Assembly (NCBI GenBank): GCA_964495095.1
Contig: CAZBUH010000054.1
Span: 1-12,302, forward strand
Direction of reading: 5' to 3'
DNA length: 12,302 nucleotides
Origin: CAZBUH01 sp964495095
Lineage (GTDB): Bacteria > Bacillota > Clostridia > Oscillospirales > Oscillospiraceae
Part shown: positions 1 to 5,426 of the stretch, piece by piece
Layout of the letters: each line of letters opens with the position of its first letter
How positions within the stretch are numbered: position 1 is the stretch's first letter
Position numbers and translations under genes: made by a program
The notes under the pieces: generated by a model
What the model was told of the DNA's origin: nothing
Databases searched by the model: none
What the model saw: the letters and a program-made list of their open reading frames with translations, nothing else

Positions 1-94
1 GATTGGCAAGCGCATTGGCCATTTGTACTCCCAATCCTGTAGAGCAGCCTGTCACAACAGCGACCTGGCCCGTTAAGTCAAAATAGTTTTTCAT
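1..94 (-). CDS. Short-chain dehydrogenase/reductase, N-terminal fragment
   Basis: Reading back from an ATG at 94-92, the first 31 residues begin MKNYFDLTGQVAVVTGCSTG and continue into LGVQMANALAN before the window ends. The TGxxxGxG motif (TGCSTGLG), just after a short beta strand (VAVV), is the NAD(P)-binding turn of classical SDR enzymes. The opening 'FDLTGQVAVVTG' is like gluconate 5-dehydrogenase and 2-deoxy-gluconate 3-dehydrogenase relatives, but substrate cannot be told from 31 residues; the catalytic Ser-Tyr-Lys lies outside. The start is supported by AAGGAG at 105-110, 10 nt upstream. It is probably the first gene of its transcript, since 660 bp without a clear gene precede it. The gene is truncated only by the window edge. 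Confidence 0.88.
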   Translation of the reverse strand, partial: MKNYFDLTGQVAVVTGCSTGLGVQMANALAN

Positions 95-260
95 AAAGAA
101 CGAACTCCTTTCACTGACTATTGGTCAATTTATGTACCATGCTTAAAATATTACTATATTCTTAGAGAAAAAGCAAATGATAAAAAGATTGGATGTAAAG
201 AATATGCTTCAGTCCAGCCAGATAGTAACGCTTGTGGTAAAGATGCGCATTGATACAAAG

Positions 261-352
261 CACCGCCCCAAGGGGCGGCGGTACTGCCTTGCGGCAGTCG
301 TGCGCTCTACGAGGGGCGAGGACGCTACGCCGATCCGAGCGACATGGCGTCC
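261..352 (-). repeat. Group of three short hairpins, possible REP-like element
   Basis: Three inverted repeats lie close together. CCGCCCC/GGGGCGG (263-269/272-278) has a 2-nt spacer. ACTGCC/GGCAGT (283-288/293-298) reads on the minus strand as ACTGCC-GCAA-GGCAGT, a GNRA tetraloop hairpin. GGACGC/GCGTCC (320-325/347-352) has a 21-nt loop. On the minus strand they follow the possible small ORF at 403-576, and the last hairpin runs into a modest U-rich stretch (TGCTTTGT). Short, GC-rich, back-to-back hairpins in an intergenic gap are typical of REP-like elements or a structured RNA 3' end. A repeat identity is inferred, since only one copy is in this window. Confidence 0.5.
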
Positions 353-402
353 GTTTTCCAATCCTGCCAAACAGAATGCCGTGATTCGTAATTCTCGATT
401 GT

Positions 403-576
403 TTACTGTCTTGCGAACACTCCGTTAAATTCCTGCTTTTTCTGCAAGCTGCGCACCGAAATGCGCTGTACGCTGCGGGTAGTACAGAATGACGCCTTAC
501 CGATTACATATACAAAGGATGTGATTTTGGAGTGGTTTTTCTGCGCAAAGAAAATTTGTACTCCAACTCTGTTCAT
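403..576 (-). CDS. Possible 57-aa basic small protein
   Basis: An ATG at 576-574 is preceded by GGAGA at 584-588 with a 7-nt gap and opens a frame to a TAA at 403. The frame extends further upstream to a TTG at 648, but that start has no ribosome binding site. The peptide starts MNRVGVQIFFAQKNHSKITS, is Lys/Arg-rich, especially in its second half, has a short aromatic/hydrophobic patch (SFVYVIG) and ends GVFARQ. I recognise no domain. A frame this short can be open by chance, and it sits in a region that may be a repeat element, so it may equally be a coding remnant or noise. Confidence 0.25.
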   Translation of the reverse strand: MNRVGVQIFFAQKNHSKITSFVYVIGKASFCTTRSVQRISVRSLQKKQEFNGVFARQ

Positions 577-701
577 GCTGTGGTCTCCGCAGACAGTAAG
601 TACTGCACAAGCCTTGGGCTTCTGCCTGACTTTTCGCCCAATTATCAATAATAACAGTGGAAAAAATCACTTTTCAGCAAAGTACAGCCCGAAAACATCA
701 C

Positions 702-741
702 AAAATTGCCCGCCGCAGAATTTTCCTGTTCCGCGGCGGGC
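702..741 (-). terminator. Rho-independent terminator of the 174-aa gene
   Basis: A perfect 9-bp GC-rich stem, GCCCGCCGC/GCGGCGGGC (708-716 and 733-741), with a 16-nt loop is followed on the minus strand by AATTTTG. It begins 17 nt after the stop codon at 758, where a terminator for that gene is expected. The T-run is short, so efficiency is uncertain. Confidence 0.75.
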
Positions 742-757
742 GATTTCCATTTTTCAT

Positions 758-1282
758 TTATTCCTTTATCGGAATCCTCATATACCCCGACAGTATTTTT
801 ACTATGCTGTCCGGCAGCTTAAGGTCCCCTTCCATGACGTGGTTTTCTCCCCCGCCCTCGGCGGTGCCTGTCATGATTCCAACGGCGCCCTCATAGGCGC
901 CCGTTCCGCCGACAATAACATTCACCAGCACATCCCTGCGAACAGGCGGCACCGTCTCGTAGTCGTCATAGTGCATACTGACGTCTCCCTCGTCCCTTAC
1001 GGCGAATATGCCGTCGTAGGCATAAATATCACCGTCCGGCAGGCGGTAAATGCAGAAAAGATCAGTCTCAAATTCATCCATCCAGAATTTGGTGAATAAT
1101 TCATCTGTATTAAATTCCTTCGCTTCATCATAGCCGATGCCCGCAAAATAGTTGGATTTTCCAAAGGGGTGGAACCAGCCGATGCCGCTGTGGATAGTCG
1201 TTCCGCTGGGCCACTTGACATACTGGGCCGCACCGGCCTCATAGGTCATGCGCACCTCTACAGTGCGATATTTTTTACCCAT
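758..1282 (-). CDS. Hypothetical protein, possible allene-oxide-cyclase/dirigent-like beta barrel
   Basis: A 174-aa soluble protein with no signal peptide or membrane segment. Its N-terminal half is rich in aromatic and charged residues (WPSGTTIHSGIGWFHPFG at about 24-41). Around 117-141 it carries RDVLVNVIVGGTGAYEGAVG followed by IMTGTAEG. The 'V-GGTG-Y-GA-G-x-x-G' pattern is the signature turn of allene oxide cyclase barrel-like and dirigent-like proteins, small lipocalin-like barrels. This resemblance is a motif-level inference; no catalytic residues can be assigned. The ATG at 1282 has an excellent AAGGAGGC at 1290-1297, 7 nt upstream. It lies downstream of the terminator of the redox operon, so it is probably its own unit or read through at low level. 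A TAGAAT at 1311-1316 on the minus strand could be a -10 element but has no good -35. It has its own terminator at 702-741. Confidence 0.8.
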   Translation of the reverse strand: MGKKYRTVEVRMTYEAGAAQYVKWPSGTTIHSGIGWFHPFGKSNYFAGIGYDEAKEFNTDELFTKFWMDEFETDLFCIYRLPDGDIYAYDGIFAVRDEGDVSMHYDDYETVPPVRRDVLVNVIVGGTGAYEGAVGIMTGTAEGGGENHVMEGDLKLPDSIVKILSGYMRIPIKE

Positions 1283-1314
1283 TTGCAGCGCCTCCTTTTT
1301 ACACGCAATATTCT

Positions 1315-1369
1315 AAAAATAAAACACCCCGCTTACCTGCAATGTATTTCACTGTCACGCAAGCGGGGT
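1315..1369 (-). terminator. Rho-independent terminator of the redox operon
   Basis: A 9-bp perfect stem, ACCCCGCTT/AAGCGGGGT (1361-1369 and 1326-1334), with a 26-nt loop is followed on the minus strand by GTTTTATTTTTAG (1312-1324). It lies 14 nt after the stop codon of the 229-aa iron-sulfur gene. The long loop is unusual, but the GC stem and U-tract are convincing. Confidence 0.88.
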
Positions 1370-1383
1370 ATAAATTTACTGCT

Positions 1384-2073
1384 TTAGCCTCTTCTTCTTC
1401 TGCGCCCTCCGGCAGCTCCGGCGGCACCGGCGCCAAAGGTGCCCACTGCCACGGGCTCCTCGGGAACTCTCGGCTTCACCATGCCGCTGAATTTCTTTAT
1501 CGCTCCCGACGGACATACGGCGATAAACTGCTCGCCCTTAAGCTCTCTGTCGTCCTTCACAACATGTATCAGGCCCTCGCCTCCCGCTACGGCTCCGGCG
1601 GGGGCCGCCTTCAGGCAGGCGCCGCAGCCTGTGCAGGCGGCGGGATCGATATAAACATCGTAATATGCCTCACACTTGAGAGCCGTGCAGCGGTGGCGCT
1701 TCGCGTGAAGCTCCCACTCTGATGCGTAAGCGTTAATCGCTTCCAGCACAAGCTTTGCGCATCCAGATGTGAAATCACATCCCAAAACGGCTATCATGTT
1801 CATAACGTCCTTTAAGGTCTCTATGGTCTCCTCGCCCTCGGCCTTTCCGTTTGATATGGCCTCGATGAGAAGCTCCGCCTGCCAAAGTCCGTCGCGGCAG
1901 GGTACTGATTTTCCGCAGGCTTCCTTACGGCAGAGCTTTACAAGCTCCAGCGCCCACTGTACGGGGCACACGTCCTCTGGCTTATTCCTGATTTCAGAAA
2001 TATCGGGGAGGAATTTTTCGGCTCGCTCCTCGCACTTCTTTTTGTTCTCGGCAAGCATTTCCTTATCAATCAT
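1384..2073 (-). CDS. Stand-alone NuoF/HydB C-terminal-like iron-sulfur protein with degenerate cluster sites
   Basis: At 229 aa this matches only the C-terminal half of NuoF/HydB-type subunits; the FMN- and NAD-binding domain and the SLBB domain are absent. Residues 49-123 align with the NuoF iron-sulfur helical domain, but the usual C-x2-C-x2-C is C53-GK-S56-VP-C59, followed by C99 after 39 residues, so one of four ligands is Ser (codon TCA). Residues 147-190 are ferredoxin-like. C147, C150 and C153 are followed by Ala157-Pro instead of Cys-Pro. The second motif keeps only C187-Pro, with Glu177, Gly180 and Phe183 at the other positions. By classic 2[4Fe-4S] pairing, the remaining four Cys make exactly one cluster. 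The C-terminus is Gly/Ala-rich and ends with five consecutive Arg and a Gly. GGAGGGG at 2081-2087 abuts the previous stop; the 14-nt gap indicates co-transcription. It probably partners the 710-aa flavoprotein. Confidence 0.85.
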   Translation of the reverse strand: MIDKEMLAENKKKCEERAEKFLPDISEIRNKPEDVCPVQWALELVKLCRKEACGKSVPCRDGLWQAELLIEAISNGKAEGEETIETLKDVMNMIAVLGCDFTSGCAKLVLEAINAYASEWELHAKRHRCTALKCEAYYDVYIDPAACTGCGACLKAAPAGAVAGGEGLIHVVKDDRELKGEQFIAVCPSGAIKKFSGMVKPRVPEEPVAVGTFGAGAAGAAGGRRRRRG

Positions 2074-2087
2074 CGTAATTCCCCTCC

Positions 2088-4220
2088 TTATTTATTGCTG
2101 TAGGCGTTGAAGTTCTGAACCTTCTCTATCTGGAGGCGAAGATCGCACTGCAAGCACCGCTTGGACTCACAGGCCGCCTGCTCGCAGGTGAAGCCGGAAT
2201 ACATGGGCAGGAAGTTGTTCTTTCTCTCCTCCACCGGCTTTATGGCCATCTGCTCTCTGGGGAGCTGCGGGAAGTTTTCAATCCTGCCTATCTTCGGGTC
2301 AATATCGCGTTCTATAAGCTGCTCGTCAATATTTCCGTCGCCGCCCAGGTACTTATCCATGAGACTTGCAGCGTCGCGTCCTCCCGCAATGGCGTCAATA
2401 ACAAACTTGGTGCCAGTGATGACGTCACCTGCGGCGAAAACTCCCTCAACGCTCGTCTTGTATCCGCTCTTGCCTGTGGCGGGGTCGATAGGATAGCCGA
2501 ACTTATTCAGCTCGATACCGAAAGCGTCCGTAAGGCCCGTCACCTGTCCGGCGGCGAACACTATGGAGTCGCAGGGGATAACATAAGTGGAATTGGGAAT
2601 GGCATCCTCTACCAGCGCCCTGGTGTCGGGGTCAAAGTAAAAGCTGTTTATCTTATGCACCTGCAGACCGGTCACCTTCTCCTGAGTGCCCAGAATGGCC
2701 TCATTGGAGTGGCTGTCAAAGAGGTTTACACCCTCCTCCAGCGCCGGATCCCGCTCGTCTGCGGAGGCCTGGGAGGCGTCTTTTTCAAGGCACACCACAT
2801 TGACGGTCTTGCCCATGCGGATAAGCGTACAGGCAACGTCAAATGCAACATTGCCGCCGCCGATGATATTGACGGTCTGCCCTAAATCTATGGGCAGCCC
2901 CAGGCGGTTTGCCTGGAGGATATCCAGCGCGGTGTACACCTGGTTAAAGCCCGCGCCGGGGAGATAATTGAGCTTTTTGCCAACGCTTGTGCCGATAGCC
3001 ACAAGCACGGCATCGTAGTCCTTTTTAAGCTCCGCGGCGTTCTCTATCTTTGTATTGCACTGGAGCTTTACTCCGGTCTTAAGGATTTCGTCTATCTCGG
3101 CCTGGACGTCGGAGGTGGGGATACGGTACTCCGGCATACCGGAGGTCATATGCCCGCCGCCTATCTTCTTGGCCTCGAAAACGGTAACATCGTGGCCTTT
3201 TTTCCTCAGATAGTAAGCAGCCGTCATGCCGCAGGCGCCGCCGCCGATGACGGCGACCTTTTTGCCGGTATCGGACATGCAGGCCAGATATTTTTTCTCC
3301 CACACCTTTTCCTCATCATGCTCCACGGCAAAACGCTTCAGGTTTCTGATGGAGAGGGGATCGTTTATTTTTGAGCGCTTGCAGCCGTTTTCACAGCGGT
3401 TGTTGCAGACATAGCCAAGCGCGTGCGGGAAAGGCAGCTTCTCACGGATAACGCCTACAGACTCGGAATATTTTCCCTCGGAAATAAGGCGTATGTACTC
3501 GGGTATATCCGTATGGGCGGGGCACTCGGCGGAGCACGGCACGTAAGCCTGCTCCTTGGGCAGATCCTCTCTGAATATCCCCTCCTGGTCGATAAGGGCG
3601 CCTGTGGGGCACACCTCAACGCAGGCGGAGCAGAAGCGGCAGTCGGTCTTGAGAAGGGGCAGGTCGTCGATAGAGGCCACATAGGTCTCGGAGCCGTTCT
3701 TCCTGTACTCCAGAGCGCCAACACCCCGGACATTGTTGCAGACCCTTACGCAGCGTCCGCACTGAATGCAGCGCTCGTTCTCACGTATAACCACAGTATT
3801 CCCGGTGGAGACACGGTTTCCCTTTTTCAGGGGAAGCACGTCCTCCATACGTGTGTGCATAACGCCCAGATACTGCCACATAGCCTGAAGCTCACAGTTT
3901 CCGTAAGCCTTACAGCCTGTGCAGTCGTGGGGATGTCCCGCCATAACAAGCTCCATCGCCACTTTCCGAAGTCCGGAAAGCTGCTCGGAATTTGTCTTAA
4001 CATTCATCCCCTCAGCGACCTCGGTAACGCAGGAGCAGACCGGCTTTTCCATACCGTCTATCTCCACGACGCACAGCTTACATTCGCCGGCCGCCGGCAG
4101 GTTGGGATGCGAGCAGAGGTGAGGTATGTATATCCCCGCGGCGAGGGCGGCGTCAAGCACGCTCTGGCCTTCCTCTGCCTGTATTGTTTTTCCGTTTACA
4201 GTCAAATTTACTTTTCCCAT
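2088..4220 (-). CDS. NuoG/HydA-type ferredoxin domains fused to a GltD/NfnB-type FAD-NAD(P) oxidoreductase
   Basis: This 710-aa cytoplasmic redox protein has these parts in order: a plant-type [2Fe-2S] domain (C36, C47, C50, C64), a NuoG/HydA His-Cys3 [4Fe-4S] motif (H96, C100, C103, C109), a two-cluster ferredoxin (C151/154/157/161 and C194/197/200/204), the Cys-rich GltD N-terminal domain (C229, C233, C272, C276, C280), an FAD Rossmann fold (GGGACG at 326-331), an NAD(P) Rossmann fold (GGGNVA at 454-459) and the closing FAD motif GVFAAGDV. The C-terminus adds another Cys group ending RCLQCD. This layout is known from SfrB-like and Sporomusa-type Nfn (StnC) proteins and links NAD(P)H to ferredoxin or a partner. 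Which reaction applies here is inference. The ATG at 4220 is preferred to an in-frame TTG at 4226 because AAGGAG (4229-4234) sits 8 nt from the ATG but only 2 nt from the TTG. It is the first gene of a two-gene operon; no complete NuoE/NuoF partner is visible. Confidence 0.92.
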   Translation of the reverse strand: MGKVNLTVNGKTIQAEEGQSVLDAALAAGIYIPHLCSHPNLPAAGECKLCVVEIDGMEKPVCSCVTEVAEGMNVKTNSEQLSGLRKVAMELVMAGHPHDCTGCKAYGNCELQAMWQYLGVMHTRMEDVLPLKKGNRVSTGNTVVIRENERCIQCGRCVRVCNNVRGVGALEYRKNGSETYVASIDDLPLLKTDCRFCSACVEVCPTGALIDQEGIFREDLPKEQAYVPCSAECPAHTDIPEYIRLISEGKYSESVGVIREKLPFPHALGYVCNNRCENGCKRSKINDPLSIRNLKRFAVEHDEEKVWEKKYLACMSDTGKKVAVIGGGACGMTAAYYLRKKGHDVTVFEAKKIGGGHMTSGMPEYRIPTSDVQAEIDEILKTGVKLQCNTKIENAAELKKDYDAVLVAIGTSVGKKLNYLPGAGFNQVYTALDILQANRLGLPIDLGQTVNIIGGGNVAFDVACTLIRMGKTVNVVCLEKDASQASADERDPALEEGVNLFDSHSNEAILGTQEKVTGLQVHKINSFYFDPDTRALVEDAIPNSTYVIPCDSIVFAAGQVTGLTDAFGIELNKFGYPIDPATGKSGYKTSVEGVFAAGDVITGTKFVIDAIAGGRDAASLMDKYLGGDGNIDEQLIERDIDPKIGRIENFPQLPREQMAIKPVEERKNNFLPMYSGFTCEQAACESKRCLQCDLRLQIEKVQNFNAYSNK

Positions 4221-4269
4221 AGTCAAAACTCCTTAAATATATTAAGGTACTTTATATATTTACTTTTGG

Positions 4270-4278
4270 ATTATAACA
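4270..4278 (-). promoter_or_regulatory. Candidate proximal extended -10 element of the redox operon
   Basis: The minus strand reads TGTTATAAT at 4278-4270, a perfect extended -10 (TGn plus TATAAT). No good -35 lies 16-18 bp upstream, because that space is the arm of a 14-bp hairpin. If used, the leader would be about 40 nt. The same nine bases recur at the distal candidate (4406-4398). Confidence 0.4.
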
Positions 4279-4405
4279 TAGCCGCAAGCGGCTATGTTAT
4301 ATCGCCATGTGCCGTCTCCGACGGCACGGCGAATTTAAATTTTAAGCGCACAGGCGCGGAGCGCCTGTATGCGCGTTATAATAACCGCGTTTTGGTTATT
4401 ATAAC
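4272..4405 (-). repeat. Array of four consecutive hairpins upstream of the redox operon
   Basis: Four inverted repeats fill 134 bp almost end to end. (1) 4272-4285/4288-4301: a perfect 14-bp stem with core GCCGC-AA-GCGGC. (2) 4309-4316/4320-4327: GTGCCGTC/GACGGCAC around TCC, extended outward by TCGCC/GGCGA (4302-4306/4328-4332). (3) 4351-4357/4361-4367: CAGGCGC/GCGCCTG around GGA, extended by GCGCA/TGCGC (4346-4350/4370-4374). (4) 4375-4386/4394-4405: a perfect 12-bp GTTATAATAACC/GGTTATTATAAC. The stems differ in sequence, so this is not a CRISPR or a tandem repeat. On the minus strand hairpin 3 is followed by TTAAAATTTAAATT and could stop ilvD-unit transcripts. Any hairpins downstream of a used promoter would lie in the leader of the redox operon. 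Confidence 0.85.
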
Positions 4406-4426
4406 ACAACATTCGCGCTTTTTCTA
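4398..4426 (-). promoter_or_regulatory. Candidate distal promoter of the redox operon
   Basis: The minus strand reads TAGAAA (4426-4421; 4 of 6 matches to TTGACA), a 17-bp spacer, then TATAAT (4403-4398) with the extended TG motif. The -10 lies inside the right arm of hairpin 4. A start near 4391 would give a leader of about 170 nt containing hairpins 3, 2 and 1. Prediction by motif only. Confidence 0.5.
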
Positions 4427-4471
4427 CTACTTTATTTTGTATAACTGTGAAAATTTCCAGGCAAAAACGTT

Positions 4472-5425
4472 TTATGGCAGCATTGCGTCGATTTCCGCCT
4501 CATACCGCTCAGGATTTGAGGCGTAGGCCATGCCGAACCGGGCGTTCTCAGCCTCGTACAGACGCGCGTCTGAAGCGCAGCTCTCATAAAGCCCCTCAGT
4601 CATTGCCGCGCCTACAAAGCCGTCCTCCGCACCGCAGACAAAGAGCACGGGAGTCCGTGTATTTTTTACGGCCTCCACAGCGCTTACGTCGCTGAGGGTA
4701 AGCTTCAGCCGGCTCTCAGTCATGACGTTAAAAAGGCCCGTGCAGATTCCCAGGGAAAAATGCTTCGACATCTGCTCCTGGGCAAGCGCCCGCATGGTGG
4801 TATAGGCGGTGTCCGCCACAACGAGACTTATATCGTCCCTCTCCCCCGCCGTCAAAAGGGCGGTAAAGGCCCCGACGCCGAAGCCGTGGAGGATTATCTT
4901 CTGCGTACCCAGCCTCTCATTTGCAAAATCCACCCATTTTGAAAGGTCGTTCTGCTCGAGCCAGCCGAAGGTCGTTATATCCCCCCTGCTGCCGCCGTGG
5001 CAGCGCAAATCTGTAAGCAGGATATTGCAGCCTTTCCCGGCGTAATAGGGCGCAAATACGGCCATCTCCTCAGAGGATGAATTATACCCGTGGATAAGTA
5101 TTACGGTCGTATCCGACCCGTTATCGAAAAGGGTGCCGGCAAGCTCCACATCGCTCATAACAGAGACCTTTTCGCCCTGGTTTTCGTCAAAAAACGCGTC
5201 TCTCTTTTCATAGAGCCTGTTGAGCTGCTCCTGCTCGTCCCCGGTCTTTATATAATCCTCATCGCCCTGAAGGACAATGTCCACGCTGTCCCTGTAAAAC
5301 GCTATGTCGTAAATCATAGCCATTGAATTATGTATGCCCCAGGCGAAATAGCCGATGCACACAGCGGCAACAACAGCCGCAAATACTATGAGCTTCCATT
5401 TTCCTGTGCTTTTTTTCTTTTCCAT
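4472..5425 (-). CDS. Membrane-anchored alpha/beta-hydrolase-fold protein lacking catalytic Ser and His
   Basis: A 317-aa protein with a positively charged start (MEKKKSTGKWK) and one hydrophobic segment at about 12-31, so the rest is probably outside the membrane. Fold markers are clear: VILIHGYNSSSEE (108-120, oxyanion-hole strand), LLTDLRCHGGS (136-146), the nucleophile elbow at 177-187, the acid strand VLFVCGAEDGFV (260-271) and a C-terminal ASNPERYEAEI. The family is like the serine hydrolases with an 'HGxSMGA' elbow, length about 300-320. Here the elbow is HG-F-G183-V-G, with Gly (codon GGC) instead of Ser, and the His site reads ARF297GMAY instead of A-x-H-G. Asp268 is kept. It is therefore probably not an active hydrolase but a binding protein or decaying gene. 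The frame is intact. The start is 1 nt after the ilvD stop (TAATATG) with no clear Shine-Dalgarno, so translation is probably coupled. Confidence 0.88.
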   Translation of the reverse strand: MEKKKSTGKWKLIVFAAVVAAVCIGYFAWGIHNSMAMIYDIAFYRDSVDIVLQGDEDYIKTGDEQEQLNRLYEKRDAFFDENQGEKVSVMSDVELAGTLFDNGSDTTVILIHGYNSSSEEMAVFAPYYAGKGCNILLTDLRCHGGSRGDITTFGWLEQNDLSKWVDFANERLGTQKIILHGFGVGAFTALLTAGERDDISLVVADTAYTTMRALAQEQMSKHFSLGICTGLFNVMTESRLKLTLSDVSAVEAVKNTRTPVLFVCGAEDGFVGAAMTEGLYESCASDARLYEAENARFGMAYASNPERYEAEIDAMLP

Positions 5426-5426
5426 A

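Larger units (their letters stand above)
95..757. other. Long intergenic region without a convincing large gene
   Basis: About 660 bp separate the SDR gene from the 174-aa gene. The part nearest the SDR (95-240) is AT-rich and must carry its promoter, but I see no clear -35/-10 pair. From about 240 to 655 the composition changes and the sequence holds several short inverted repeats, a possible small ORF on the minus strand (403-576) and no recognisable protein domain. The far end (702-741) is the terminator of the upstream gene. Longer frames crossing this region lack ribosome binding sites or run into the antisense of the 174-aa gene. Confidence 0.6.

Noticed and set aside
121..135. Imperfect palindrome ATTGGTCAAT as an operator for the SDR gene
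   Set aside because: Only TTG/CAA arms are symmetric; too short to separate from chance.
403..648. 81-aa version of the small minus-strand ORF starting at TTG 648
   Set aside because: No ribosome binding site before the TTG; the ATG at 576 with GGAGA upstream is more credible, and even that is weak.
461..1099. 212-codon open frame on the plus strand across the intergenic region
   Set aside because: Its second half is antisense of the 174-aa gene, which has the better ribosome binding site and its own terminator; no Shine-Dalgarno at the plus start.
4221..4226. TTG at 4226 as start of the 710-aa gene
   Set aside because: Only 2 nt from AAGGAG; the ATG at 4220 has the normal 8-nt spacing.
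4272..4405. CRISPR array
   Set aside because: The hairpin arms do not repeat and there are no regular spacers.
3423..4526. 367-codon open frame on the plus strand
   Set aside because: Lies antisense to the 710-aa redox gene, which has unmistakable cluster and nucleotide-binding motifs; the plus frame has no recognisable domain and no convincing ribosome binding site.
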